64,000 nt of DNA from a virus: positions 62,001 through 126,000 of IMG/VR virus record IMGVR_UViG_3300020473_000020, one strand, 5' to 3'. The notes beneath the pieces were generated by a model. The model did not search any database, was not told the DNA's origin, and saw only the letters and a list, made by a program, of their open reading frames with translations. Position 1 is the stretch's first letter; each line of letters opens with the position of its first letter. A program made the translations under genes and the position numbers. Below are positions 27,103-35,638 of this stretch, one piece after another.

Positions 27103-28014
27103 ATGGGACTTTTAGATAAAGCACGTGCGCGTGCGAATGCCGACCGACCTGACGACTGGGTGAAAACCCTGATGCTGGTGGATTACTCAAGCTTGCTATA
27201 CAAAGGCTTGAGCGTTAATGCTGAACTTATGTGCAAAGGTATGTACACGGGTGGCCTTGTTGGTTTGACCGACCAACTCGGCACCTTGGTTAGAGAGCAT
27301 AAGCCTGAGCACATGATTGTGTGCGCTGATGGTAACCCATACTACCGTAAGACTCAGGTCTTCCCTGAGTACAAAGAAGACCGTAAGAAGCGAAAGCAAC
27401 AGTTGCCCGATGAAGCCTTCGCGCACACGCGCATTTTAGGTGATGCGTTTTTAGAGGCAGCGGGTATTGACGTTTGGCGTGCTAAGGGATGGGAAGCTGA
27501 TGACCTTTTCGCACTGGCTGTTGAACACTTTGCTAAGGACTATGACCGTATCGTCATTGCGTCAGCTGATGATGACCTTTACCAACTCTTCAATCACAAG
27601 AACGTGTACTTAGTCAAAAAGTCGGGTCTATATGGGCACAAGCGTTTCGAGGCCGATTATCCTGACCTTACACCCGAAGACTGGGTGATCTTCAATGCTA
27701 TCAAAGGCAGTCACAATAACTATAAGGGCGTTAAGGGTATCGGTGAGAAAAAGGCTCTTGAAGTCATGCGCGATGACGACTTGCTAGACAAAACCTACGA
27801 AGAGCATAAAGACGTGATCGACCTCGGCTTAAAAGTATGTGCACTGCCACTCCCGCTAAGTGCCTTGGAAGAGGGCATTAAATACCCAGAAGTGCCGAAA
27901 CCCCGTGCGCCGCAGTACGATGAGCTTGCAGTTCGGGATTATTTAAGGCAACATGGCATCCGCCCACGACCAACGCTAGGTCAGGCGCTTACGCACTTAG
28001 CAGGGTTTAAATAA
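27103..28014 (+). CDS. 5'-3' exonuclease / flap endonuclease
   Basis: A 303-residue protein of the T5 D15/T4 RNase H/Pol I 5'-nuclease family. Metal-binding acids are visible in LMLVDYSSLLY, KGWEADDLFAL and ASADDDLYQL. The helix-hairpin-helix is GVKGIGEKKALEVM. It would remove RNA primers and flaps. The family A polymerase in this phage lacks its own 5'-nuclease domain, so this gene supplies it separately. The ATG follows directly on the leader box GAGATACTA. Confidence 0.88.
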   Translation: MGLLDKARARANADRPDDWVKTLMLVDYSSLLYKGLSVNAELMCKGMYTGGLVGLTDQLGTLVREHKPEHMIVCADGNPYYRKTQVFPEYKEDRKKRKQQLPDEAFAHTRILGDAFLEAAGIDVWRAKGWEADDLFALAVEHFAKDYDRIVIASADDDLYQLFNHKNVYLVKKSGLYGHKRFEADYPDLTPEDWVIFNAIKGSHNNYKGVKGIGEKKALEVMRDDDLLDKTYEEHKDVIDLGLKVCALPLPLSALEEGIKYPEVPKPRAPQYDELAVRDYLRQHGIRPRPTLGQALTHLAGFK

Positions 28015-28141
28015 TCCTGCCAATGGGTACCGTACTAATAGAGGGCAGGTTTACAGCCAGCCCCTTGTACAATGAATTGTTGATACTAGCTTATAGAGTA
28101 AGCTAATGCGCTGATGGCGCTTAAATATAATTGAGACTTTG

Positions 28142-29566
28142 ATGAGCACTAAAAAACTATCTGATAACATGCAGGTAAATATCCTGTCTATGCTGATTTT
28201 CGACCACGAGCATAGCAGTACCATCCATTCACTGGTTGACCCTAACTACCTTGATAACCGCGTTATGCGTGAGATCTGCCGCGAGGCTCAAGCATACATT
28301 AACCGCTATAAGGCACCACCTTGCGAGCACATTGCTGACCTTCTTGAGGATAAGCTTAAAGGCGATAAAGCTTCAATCCGAAAGATGTACGAAGACATCT
28401 TGTATGACCTGTTTGAACAGCGCGATTCTATTAACGGTCAGTTCGTGATCAACCAGCTTCGCGGCTTTATCCGTGGGGCGCACCTAAAGCGTGAGCTAGC
28501 CAGTGCAGTAGAACATCTTCAAAACGGTGACATTGAGCGCGCCGAGCTGAGCGTTAACCAAGCACTTAGACTCCCCGACGCTTCTTTGGATTTGGGTATG
28601 TTCTTCGGTGAAGACATTGAACGTACTTTATCGTTCCTTGAAGAAATGACCGATTGTTTCCCTACGGGCATCCCTGAGTTTGATAAAGCGGGCATTGGTG
28701 CGGTACCAAAAGAACTTCTAATCGTAATGGCACCACCGAATACGGGTAAGACGTGGTGTCTACTTAACTACACCAAGTTTGCACTGCTAGCTCGTAAAAA
28801 AGTACTCCACCTAACCCTTGAAATGCACGAGGGTCGTACGGCTCAACGTTACTTGCAAATGCTTTTCAGTATTTCGAAGCGTAACTCTGATGTACCTATC
28901 GTTGAAATGGAAAAGGACGACGATGGTAACTTACTTGGCATTGCGCCTTCGAATATTGAGCGTCCTGTGCTTGAGGGCAATGATGGCATCCGACATGAGC
29001 TGATCCACAAACTTAAATACCAAAAGCGTCTGCAACTGGTAATCAAGCAGTTCCCTACAGGTCAGCTGACAGTGCCTATGCTAGAGTCATACCTCGACCA
29101 GTTAGAGCGCCACAGCAATTTCGTACCAGACATGATCGTGATTGACTATGCTGACCTTATGAAACTCGACGTATCTAAGATGCGTGAAAGCTTAGGCCAG
29201 TTGTACAAAGATTTACGTGGTATCGCGGTAGACCGTAACCTCGCCATGGTAACAGCAACACAGACAAACCGTGATGGTGCTGATGTCGGGGTAATCACTG
29301 AAAAGCACGTAGCTGAGGACTTCTCGAAGATAGCGATAGCCGATAATATTATCTCACTCAACCAAACAGAAGCTGAGCGAGCACTCGGCCTAATGCGAGC
29401 GTACGTCGTAAAAGCACGTAATGACGAGAAGGGTTGGCAAGTTCTTATGACACAGGCATACCAAGCAGGTCAGTTCGTACTCGACAGTGTCCGAATGAAC
29501 GACAGTTACATTGACCATATCGAGTCCTTGAGCGAAACACAAAAGGCGATGGCCGACGTGGATTAA
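28142..29566 (+). CDS. DnaB-like replicative DNA helicase
   Basis: A 474-residue ring helicase. Walker A is A197PPNTGKT204, followed by the DnaB-type LHLTLEMHEGR. Walker B is MIVIDYADLM (D335), and TATQTNRDGAD contains the arginine-rich motif after sensor glutamine. The N-terminal 150 residues are helical, as in the DnaB primase-binding collar. A TTG codon just upstream extends the frame by one residue, but the ATG at 28142 is the likely start, six bases after the GAG of the leader box. No primase gene is recognisable in the window. Confidence 0.88.
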   Translation: MSTKKLSDNMQVNILSMLIFDHEHSSTIHSLVDPNYLDNRVMREICREAQAYINRYKAPPCEHIADLLEDKLKGDKASIRKMYEDILYDLFEQRDSINGQFVINQLRGFIRGAHLKRELASAVEHLQNGDIERAELSVNQALRLPDASLDLGMFFGEDIERTLSFLEEMTDCFPTGIPEFDKAGIGAVPKELLIVMAPPNTGKTWCLLNYTKFALLARKKVLHLTLEMHEGRTAQRYLQMLFSISKRNSDVPIVEMEKDDDGNLLGIAPSNIERPVLEGNDGIRHELIHKLKYQKRLQLVIKQFPTGQLTVPMLESYLDQLERHSNFVPDMIVIDYADLMKLDVSKMRESLGQLYKDLRGIAVDRNLAMVTATQTNRDGADVGVITEKHVAEDFSKIAIADNIISLNQTEAERALGLMRAYVVKARNDEKGWQVLMTQAYQAGQFVLDSVRMNDSYIDHIESLSETQKAMADVD

Positions 29567-29590
29567 ACAGGCGACATCTAAAAAACCAAA

Positions 29591-29618
29591 AAGAGCTTTC
29601 ATTAGCTCTTTTTTTTTG
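29591..29618 (+). terminator. Rho-independent terminator after DnaB-like helicase
   Basis: AAAGAGCT and AGCTCTTT form an 8-bp stem with a six-base loop, running into nine T. Confidence 0.85.
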
Positions 29619-29901
29619 CCTTGTTTTTAGGTTCTATAGGAAGCGCTGTAAGGTGTCGTAAAGCGCGTAGCGGTACATTGGCATCAAAATAGCGCGAACG
29701 CCGCGCACAGAAGCGCTGAGGTGGCCTAGAGGCGGTTTTAGGCCGCAGTTTTATCTTTAAGTTCAAGAAGTGAGACCGCTACAGCTACAAGTTACCTTTA
29801 TTTATAGGATCCATAGTAGCGACCGTCATCAAGTGATCGTACAACTTCCAACAATACCATGTTCTAGCTCACTCACACGTAACGTAGTGGAGTGGGAGTG
29901 T

Positions 29902-29925
29902 GGTAGGTTCACTTGTGAACCTACC
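29902..29925. repeat. Perfect inverted repeat in origin region
   Basis: GGTAGGTTCAC and its complement are separated by TT. With only two central bases it looks more like a protein-binding palindrome than an RNA terminator, and no T-run follows. Confidence 0.6.
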
Positions 29926-30083
29926 CCCATCTGGTTGCATAATATGATTACGTTATGGGTTACGTTAGTTATCGTAATGTGTTCTTTCTAGATCTATCTT
30001 TCTAAATATACTTTCTAAATAAACTCTCCACCTTTTGAAATCGACCTACAGCCCTTGCACTGTCTGCGTTCTCCACTTTTTCA

Positions 30084-30178
30084 TTAATATTCGATCACGC
30101 ACTTTTTAATATTCGATCACGCACTTTAGAGGGTTCGTTAATATTCGATCACGCACCCTTAATATTCGATCACGCACT
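30084..30178 (+). repeat. Four direct iterons, 19-bp core
   Basis: The core TTAATATTCGATCACGCAC is identical at 30084, 30106, 30138 and 30159. Start-to-start distances are 22, 32 and 21 bases, close to two, three and two helical turns, so all copies face the same side of DNA. This is the geometry of initiator-binding iterons. The copies sit about 300 bases upstream of a Rep-type initiator gene. Confidence 0.88.
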
Positions 30179-30405
30179 TTTTGCCAGAGAAACACCCTCC
30201 AAATTAGCGTTATCTTTTGACCGTTTTGCTACCAAGCTTTGTGGGCTTCATTTCGTGAGATCCACAAGGAGTTGTACAATCCTTGACTAGCAGCCTGTAT
30301 AACTATTGTGCTTTCTGCAAAGACCATCCATTTTTTACTGGAATTTTAGCGCGTTAGTGGCTATTATCGGCCAGCTTTGTGATCGACCTGATCGCTGAGC
30401 ACTTA

Positions 30406-30480
30406 ATGAGACTTGAGATACAAATTGGGCGAAGACCCAATAATGAGTGTTAAAGACCTTGAGGTCTTTTAATGTGAGAC
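30406..30480 (+). promoter_or_regulatory. Structured rep leader with two hairpins
   Basis: The leader begins with the box ATGAGACTTGAGATAC (30406-30421). It then has hairpins ATTGGG/CCCAAT (30424-30441) and AAAGACC/GGTCTTT (30452-30469), the second followed by TTTTAA, and a second box TGTGAGACT just before the ATG. This could be an attenuator controlling initiator level. Confidence 0.5.
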
Positions 30481-30486
30481 TATTAT

Positions 30487-31521
30487 ATGAGCTTAAAAAC
30501 AAACAGCTCGGCTGTTGCACCGCTGGTGGCCTATGCTCCATTTAGTGAGAGTTATAGCACCCCAACTAAGAAACGTAGTGCTAAGCCAAGCGTTGCCCAA
30601 ACAAACATAAACTTCTTGGATAAGCCGTTGTTTATACCATCGCGTTCGCTAGAAGACCCCGTAACAGGAATAAAAACCAAGCTAGACCAATGCCGCTATT
30701 ACAACGACGGTAATGGCTTTGAAATCCAAGCTATGGTTAATACCGAACTTAAAGCGCAAGGCTTTAAAGCATTCTTTGGACTGCCATCGTTCTTTGATAA
30801 AAAAGTGCTGTACATGCTCGCGTCACACCTGCCTGTATTTGATGTCAACCTAGCTGATGCTAAGAGTCTTCTAGATGACGACCATGAAGGTCTTATCCGA
30901 ACAGTTGAGATTACAAACATTCGAGGGTTCCTGCGTAGCATCGGAACTTCGACATGTGGTAAGCAGGTCTTGCACCTGAAAGAGGCGCTGCTACGTTGGA
31001 AAAATCTAATACTAAGCTTTCACAACAATTCATTGACGGTGTCAGCTGGTGAAGACGGTGACGTCGTTCGAACTGTTGTCGAGTCAAAGCGTATTGAGGT
31101 TCTTGACCGCGTCGAGTTCGTTGAAGGTGCCACAGGTAAGATACAATCAATTAAGGTTACCTTTAACCCCAACTTCCTGATCTGCAATAATGATAAGTTT
31201 TCTAGACGTGTGTCGCTGGATGTTTTTTGTAACCTAGCCAGACCCACAGCTGCTCGCCTCTATGAAATTCTTTCAAAGAACTTCTGGGGAACATCTGGCC
31301 GTAAGCTGTGCCGACGCACCCAAGCTCCAAAATGGAGCATAAACCTAGACAACCTTCTTGCTAAGATGGGGTCAAAATCTGATTACAATGCTAAGTCCAC
31401 AATCCGTAAGGCGATAAAAGAGATTAACGAAAAGGACGAGTCTTACTTGTTCCGCGTTGATTTTAGAACAGGTGTTGAAGGCCAAACGGTTGTTGATTTT
31501 GTTCGTCACAAAATGAGATAG
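30487..31521 (+). CDS. Plasmid-type replication initiator (Rep) protein
   Basis: A 344-residue protein resembling RepA/Rep_3-type initiators: two winged-helix-like halves, the characteristic LARPTAARLYEILSKNFWG helix, and a second domain with basic segments (SKSDYNAKSTIRKAIKEI). Such proteins bind iterons and open the adjacent AT-rich DNA. The four iterons just upstream support this. It is odd in a phage that also encodes T4-like recombination genes. No host protein of the same kind can be compared here, so the assignment rests on the motif and the context. Confidence 0.7.
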   Translation: MSLKTNSSAVAPLVAYAPFSESYSTPTKKRSAKPSVAQTNINFLDKPLFIPSRSLEDPVTGIKTKLDQCRYYNDGNGFEIQAMVNTELKAQGFKAFFGLPSFFDKKVLYMLASHLPVFDVNLADAKSLLDDDHEGLIRTVEITNIRGFLRSIGTSTCGKQVLHLKEALLRWKNLILSFHNNSLTVSAGEDGDVVRTVVESKRIEVLDRVEFVEGATGKIQSIKVTFNPNFLICNNDKFSRRVSLDVFCNLARPTAARLYEILSKNFWGTSGRKLCRRTQAPKWSINLDNLLAKMGSKSDYNAKSTIRKAIKEINEKDESYLFRVDFRTGVEGQTVVDFVRHKMR

Positions 31522-31529
31522 GGCATAGC

Positions 31530-31826
31530 ATGAAAGACTTTTCACCGATCACCATCCCAAATTTTACGGGAATGGGAAGTATTAGTAATGACGGGCAGAA
31601 TGGTGCCCCATACGAATTGATGCTCGTCATCAAGAACCCAATTACTGGGCAGCTTGAAGAGGCTCAGTATTCACTCAGGTTGAGTAAAGTCGACGCCTTT
31701 GTCCGTTGGTCATTGAAGTGGTTTGGCTGGCCGCAGGGTTATGTCGAGCCACAGAAATTCGTTGTACAAGAGTTGTGTGTAACTCAAGACAGCATCGACG
31801 CAGCGAAAGACACGGCTGCTTCTTAA
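31530..31826 (+). CDS. Small hypothetical protein downstream of rep
   Basis: A 98-residue protein, beta-rich with two tryptophan-containing segments (FVRWSLKWFGWPQGY). AGGG precedes the ATG by seven bases. It follows rep by eight bases and precedes thioredoxin, so it is probably co-transcribed. A TTGTACAA site lies inside it. Unknown. Confidence 0.65.
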   Translation: MKDFSPITIPNFTGMGSISNDGQNGAPYELMLVIKNPITGQLEEAQYSLRLSKVDAFVRWSLKWFGWPQGYVEPQKFVVQELCVTQDSIDAAKDTAAS

Positions 31827-31860
31827 AGTATTAACTGAACATTAAACAGGAGATTTTGAA

Positions 31861-32178
31861 ATGAGCAAAGTTATTGCTTGTACTGATGAAACGCTAAAGA
31901 CTGAGTCGAGTGAGGGCTTAGTGCTGATCGACTTCATGGCCGACTGGTGTAACCCATGCCAGCAACTTATGCCAATTCTTGATGAGGTGGCACAGGAGCA
32001 CGACGGTCAAGCTAAGATTGTTAAAGTTAACGTTGACCAATCACCAGCTTCTACAAAGGAGTACGGTGTCAGAGGTATTCCCGCACTGTTTATTGTCAAA
32101 AACGGTGAAATAGTGCAGCGCCTAGTGGGGCTACAAACAAAAGATGCGCTTACAAAAGCACTTAATAGTCACGCGTAA
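31861..32178 (+). CDS. trxA: Thioredoxin
   Basis: A 105-residue thioredoxin fold: VLIDFMADWCNPCQQLMPIL with the redox pair in CNPC instead of the usual CGPC, then the conserved cis-proline segment RGIPALFIVKNG. It probably reduces the ribonucleotide reductase encoded at 48.4 kb, since the altered CxxC dipeptide shifts redox properties. AGGAGA lies eight bases before the ATG. Confidence 0.92.
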   Translation: MSKVIACTDETLKTESSEGLVLIDFMADWCNPCQQLMPILDEVAQEHDGQAKIVKVNVDQSPASTKEYGVRGIPALFIVKNGEIVQRLVGLQTKDALTKALNSHA

Positions 32179-32189
32179 ACACGCGAGCG

Positions 32190-32218
32190 ACGCGTAAGCG
32201 CTTGCTTACGCGTTTTTT
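32190..32218 (+). terminator. Terminator after thioredoxin
   Basis: ACGCGTAAG and CTTACGCGT form a 9-bp stem with a six-base loop, running into TTTTTT. It overlaps the 3' end of the convergent gene at 32206. Confidence 0.85.
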
Positions 32219-32754
32219 GTAAATGTCATTTGTTCTTCGGCTTTTACTGAGTATAGACGTGCAGCCTTCTCAGTTAACTCAGCCTTCTCAAAGATTGCAT
32301 CTAGTAACGGTATTAAGTGCTGTGATTTCATGTCATCGTCTAGACCAAGCATAAGGTCGAATAAACCACCTTCATTTACGAGCTTAGTCTCAACCTCACC
32401 GAGCAATTGAATTAGTAAGGTAGAGATCTTTACCTTTGGTAGTAGGCGCTTAACGTCTACTTCTTCGAGATTAGCTGTTGTCGTACCTGCGTCAAATTTA
32501 CCACCCTGAGCTTTAACGCTCGGTGTAATCGCAAGTGCAATCTGCTCTAGACGTGTATCTATTTTATTTTTTTCTTGAATGAGTCGTCCCGCTGCTTCTA
32601 CAACGTTAGTAAGCTGACTGTTGCTAGCCACTTCCGTTTGATTTTCAGCAGAATCTTTGATTGATGTGCCAAGGATCTTTGCAAACCTATTTGCAGAACT
32701 TGTACGAGTCTCAATGCTCGTCGATGTCGCGTTGTCTACTAAAGCGTTAACCAT
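32206..32754 (-). CDS. Hypothetical helical protein
   Basis: A 182-residue protein starting MVNALVDNATSTSIETR, with long helices (VVEAAGRLIQEKNKIDTRLEQ). It runs against the thioredoxin gene and shares the terminator hairpin. I chose the ATG at 32754, after AAAGAGAACAATACC; an upstream ATG at 32799 has no ribosome-binding site. Unknown function. Confidence 0.65.
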   Translation of the reverse strand: MVNALVDNATSTSIETRTSSANRFAKILGTSIKDSAENQTEVASNSQLTNVVEAAGRLIQEKNKIDTRLEQIALAITPSVKAQGGKFDAGTTTANLEEVDVKRLLPKVKISTLLIQLLGEVETKLVNEGGLFDLMLGLDDDMKSQHLIPLLDAIFEKAELTEKAARLYSVKAEEQMTFTKNA

Positions 32755-33641
32755 GGTATTGTTCTCTTTTTCATGTGCATCGCTTGTAACCACGTGCACC
32801 TCTTTAATAATCCGACAGAACCCATAAGGCGCTGTCCCATGAAAGTAATCCTAATGTCAAGTATAGTAAAACTTTATTATAGTCATATCCCTTATATACC
32901 GATTCAGAGTTTTTCAAGGAAGCTTTTTGTGAGTCTTAACACATTATTTACTTCTTTGGGATTTTTATGTCTCCGCTACCGATATGCGCACTTTACTTAA
33001 TACATTAATAAAGTGCAACCCCTATTACACAGTGCCACAGGGGATTAGCGCAGATTTTAGGCCATAAAACCACGTAGGTTTGTAACAAAGTTGCGTAATA
33101 TTAGAAACAGCTAATATGTCTGCGAACCCACGCATGGCGCACCCTAGAGAGGTTATTCGTTGTACAACAACTCGCTCACATTTTAAGCAAATATTTCCAT
33201 GAAAATATTTATAAAAAATATTTATTTTTTGTAATGCGTAGAACGCTAAGTCCTACTTAACTAGCCATTTAACCTATGTGCAGTAAGGGTTTTACCTTAA
33301 CCTAGGCTGACTAGCTCGCAAACAAAAATGTTGTTATTTTGTCGACGGGGTACATGAGCACGCTGCACATTAAATAGGCAAATCATTGTACAACGTTGTT
33401 GAGCTAGATGGGACGCTAAACTGATGCGTGAGCAGAGTATGGCACCCTTGGGTACTCGTGATTAACAATTAGCTAACACTGTGCTATTTAATGCAACTTT
33501 AGTTAGCAATTATCGCAACAAGCATATCACCTTGCATTTTTCTACTATACGCGTATTCTAGTCGCCCTATATTTTGCTGCAAGTTACTGTGCGGCAGTTA
33601 TATTGCTTAAAACGATACTAAAGATACTAAATAGGATTAAC
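32755..33641. other. Long non-coding divergent region
   Basis: About 890 bases between a minus-strand gene and the clamp loader with no credible gene. It contains TTGTACAA at 33160-33167 and 33386-33393, a very AT-rich patch with AAATATTT repeats (33188-33235), a possible plus-strand promoter (TTGCAT, 16 bases, TATTCT near 33532-33559), and the leader box CGATACTAAAGATACT at 33613-33628. Confidence 0.55.
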
Positions 33642-34604
33642 ATGACCGATCTTCATAAAGAACTTCGACCGTCAAAGCTAGCCGAAGTCATCGGACAAGA
33701 CGCTGTCGCTACGTCGTTACAAAAATTAAAAGCAGAGAACCGTCTGCCGCACCTTTTCTTATTCACGGGCGGGTCAGGCATTGGTAAGACTACGTTTGCC
33801 CGTATTATTGGTAGTGAGCTTTTGGGTGTCACACCTAACAACCTTATTGAGGTCGATGCCGCCAGTAATTCAAAGGTTGAAGACGTTCGCGCATTGATGG
33901 CACAAGTCAAGAAGCGTGGTCTCGTTAAAGGCCAGAAAAAGATGGTTATTATAGATGAGTGTCACCGCCTTTCAGGTAATGCGTGGGATGCACTGCTAAA
34001 AGATACCGAAGAGCCGCCAGAGCATCTATACATCGCCCTTTGTACAACGGAAGTAGGCAAAGTACCAAAGACCATCAAGACCCGTGCGACAGATTACCAT
34101 TTAAAAGACCTGTCTATCGACGACCTTATCGACGTAGGTGAGCTAGCTAATAGTCGTTTGGAAGCTGATTTGGACGAAAAGGTGCTCACTCGCCTTGCTA
34201 GAAAAGCCGAAGGTTCAGCACGTAACATGCTAACCCTTGTTGGTAAAGCCTCGACGGTGGAGAGTCGCGATGACCTGACAGACCTTCTTGAGGATGGTGC
34301 TGTGGCAAAACCAGAGTTCATAAAGCCAATGCGCTATCTCTGTACTAGCAGGTCTCCCACGTTTAAAGGGGCTATGGAGCTTATCGTACCTCTTGTACAA
34401 GATGGGAACACGTCTGAATCAATCCGTTTGGCAACGATTAACTACGCAGCTAAAATGCTTAGAGGGTCAAAGACCTATTCAAGTGAGGGTAAGTCGGGTC
34501 AGTTACTCGCCTTAATCGACGCGTTCGGCGTACCAATGGTAGGTGTCGATGGCGAAGCTTTGTTGTACAAGGCTGTTGCTGATTTCGTCTATTCGGCTGA
34601 ATAG
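33642..34604 (+). CDS. Clamp loader ATPase (DnaX/RFC-like)
   Basis: A 320-residue AAA+ protein that loads the sliding clamp. It opens with LRPSKLAEVIGQD, then Walker A GGSGIGKTT, the sensor stretch EVDAASNSKVEDVR, Walker B VIIDECHRLS and LCTTE. It lacks the C-terminal extensions of bacterial tau. No separate small subunit is recognised in the window, so it may act alone as an oligomer or with an unrecognised partner. The ATG at 33642 follows TAGGA and the leader box; an upstream ATG at 33603 lies within the leader. Confidence 0.88.
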   Translation: MTDLHKELRPSKLAEVIGQDAVATSLQKLKAENRLPHLFLFTGGSGIGKTTFARIIGSELLGVTPNNLIEVDAASNSKVEDVRALMAQVKKRGLVKGQKKMVIIDECHRLSGNAWDALLKDTEEPPEHLYIALCTTEVGKVPKTIKTRATDYHLKDLSIDDLIDVGELANSRLEADLDEKVLTRLARKAEGSARNMLTLVGKASTVESRDDLTDLLEDGAVAKPEFIKPMRYLCTSRSPTFKGAMELIVPLVQDGNTSESIRLATINYAAKMLRGSKTYSSEGKSGQLLALIDAFGVPMVGVDGEALLYKAVADFVYSAE

Positions 34605-34647
34605 TAGGCACTTAGGCGCAATTCGTTGATTTTTACTTAAAAATAAC

Positions 34648-34676
34648 TTGCTACAAATCACGGACTGCGCTACATT
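34648..34676 (+). promoter_or_regulatory. Sigma70-like promoter for the UvsY-like/SSB block
   Basis: TTGCTA, 17 bases, TACATT. Downstream come the leader box ATCGAGACT (34704-34712) and an inverted repeat GTATCATA/TATGATAC (about 34714-34739), then the gene at 34795. Confidence 0.5.
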
Positions 34677-34794
34677 TCTGTGGCTGCTCATATAGAGCAC
34701 CGAATCGAGACTCGTATCATAACCGAACACTGTATGATACACCCATTGTTAAGTACGTAGGCCAGATTTTGCCTGACGTGTATGAGGACATGAC

Positions 34795-35547
34795 GTGAAA
34801 CTTTCTGAGATATTCGACAAGTACGACATTGACGCCTTTAGGGAGTCATTAAAAGTCGATAAGCATAATCTTGACGCAATGTTGATGGAGCAGCCTATGC
34901 TACAGCAACACGTTTCAGAAATGGCAGCCGAAGTTAGCTCAATGCGCGATTCAGCAAAAGAACGCCTCTCACGTGTAGATGCGCAAGTCGCTAAGAAGCT
35001 CCGCAATCAGCTTATGATTGAAGAGGGCAAAGTTTCTGAGGCGCGTATAGACCGTGAGGTACCACTTACCAAAGAGCACAAAGAAGCATTCTTTATTTAC
35101 AATGAGCTGGTAGCACTTTCAACAAAGTGGGACGCTCTAAAAGATACCTTCCGTAATCGTGCTTTTGTCATCCGCGACTTTGTAAGCCTGTATACTGCGA
35201 ACTACTTCACAGACACAAGCTTTCGTTCAGCCTCTAACCCTGCATCCGTTAAAAACTTTGAGCATAGCTATGTTCGAAGCGCTATGGCCGATGGTCGTAA
35301 AGCTCGTAACCAACTATCAGGTATCGAGAATGAGGTTGAGCTACTTGCCGACGTGGATGACCAATCGAAAGACTCTTCAACTAAGCCCGCGAAGTCACGC
35401 GCTGCCGCAAGTAATGCTAGTAACTCATCATCTTCATCTTCATCAGAAGATGATAGCCCACGAGCACGTGCACGCAGAAGGCGCGCTAATCGTAGTGGTC
35501 GAAGAGTGACTGAGGCTTTGGGTAGCAATGGTGCAGAGTCGGAGTAA
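34795..35547 (+). CDS. UvsY-like recombination mediator (putative)
   Basis: A 250-residue protein. The N-terminal 145 residues are helical, with a segment LSTKWDALKDTFRNRAFVI that resembles the C-terminal helix of T4 UvsY, the mediator that loads UvsX on gp32-coated ssDNA. It lies directly before the gp32-like and UvsX-like genes, the expected partners. The tail is unlike T4: a Ser-rich linker and an arginine-rich end (RARARRRRANRSGRR). Similarity is faint and the call leans on context. Confidence 0.55.
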   Translation: MKLSEIFDKYDIDAFRESLKVDKHNLDAMLMEQPMLQQHVSEMAAEVSSMRDSAKERLSRVDAQVAKKLRNQLMIEEGKVSEARIDREVPLTKEHKEAFFIYNELVALSTKWDALKDTFRNRAFVIRDFVSLYTANYFTDTSFRSASNPASVKNFEHSYVRSAMADGRKARNQLSGIENEVELLADVDDQSKDSSTKPAKSRAAASNASNSSSSSSSEDDSPRARARRRRANRSGRRVTEALGSNGAESE

Positions 35548-35614
35548 GGTGCCTACTTGTACCAGCCAGAAAATAGATAGGTGACACGCCCGAAACGACG
35601 TGGACGCCGCCCAA

Positions 35615-35628
35615 TTGATACTAAAGAG
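35615..35628 (+). promoter_or_regulatory. Leader box TTGATACTAAAGAG of the SSB gene
   Basis: It ends ten bases before the ATG and is identical to the box before the clamp gene on the other strand. Confidence 0.55.
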
Positions 35629-35638
35629 AATTTTAAAG

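Larger units (their letters stand above)
29567..30486. other. Large non-coding region with iteron array: candidate replication origin
   Basis: About 920 bases without a credible gene between dnaB-like and rep-like genes. From left to right it holds a terminator (29591-29618), an 11-bp inverted repeat GGTAGGTTCAC (29902-29925), an AT-rich stretch with TTTCTAAATA repeats (about 29988-30025), four iterons (30084-30178), TTGTACAA (30272-30279), and a leader with two hairpins (30424-30470). Iterons, an AT-rich region and an adjacent Rep gene are the parts of an iteron-type plasmid origin. Confidence 0.7.

Noticed and set aside
30084-30178. Possible CRISPR array (repeated 19-bp unit)
   Set aside because: Gaps between repeats are only 1-12 bases, too short for spacers, and no cas gene is near. 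Spacing by helical turns and the adjacent Rep gene fit iterons.
32773-33000. Plus-strand frame of 75 codons in the gene-free region
   Set aside because: No Shine-Dalgarno, unusual composition and no recognisable segment; treated as non-coding.
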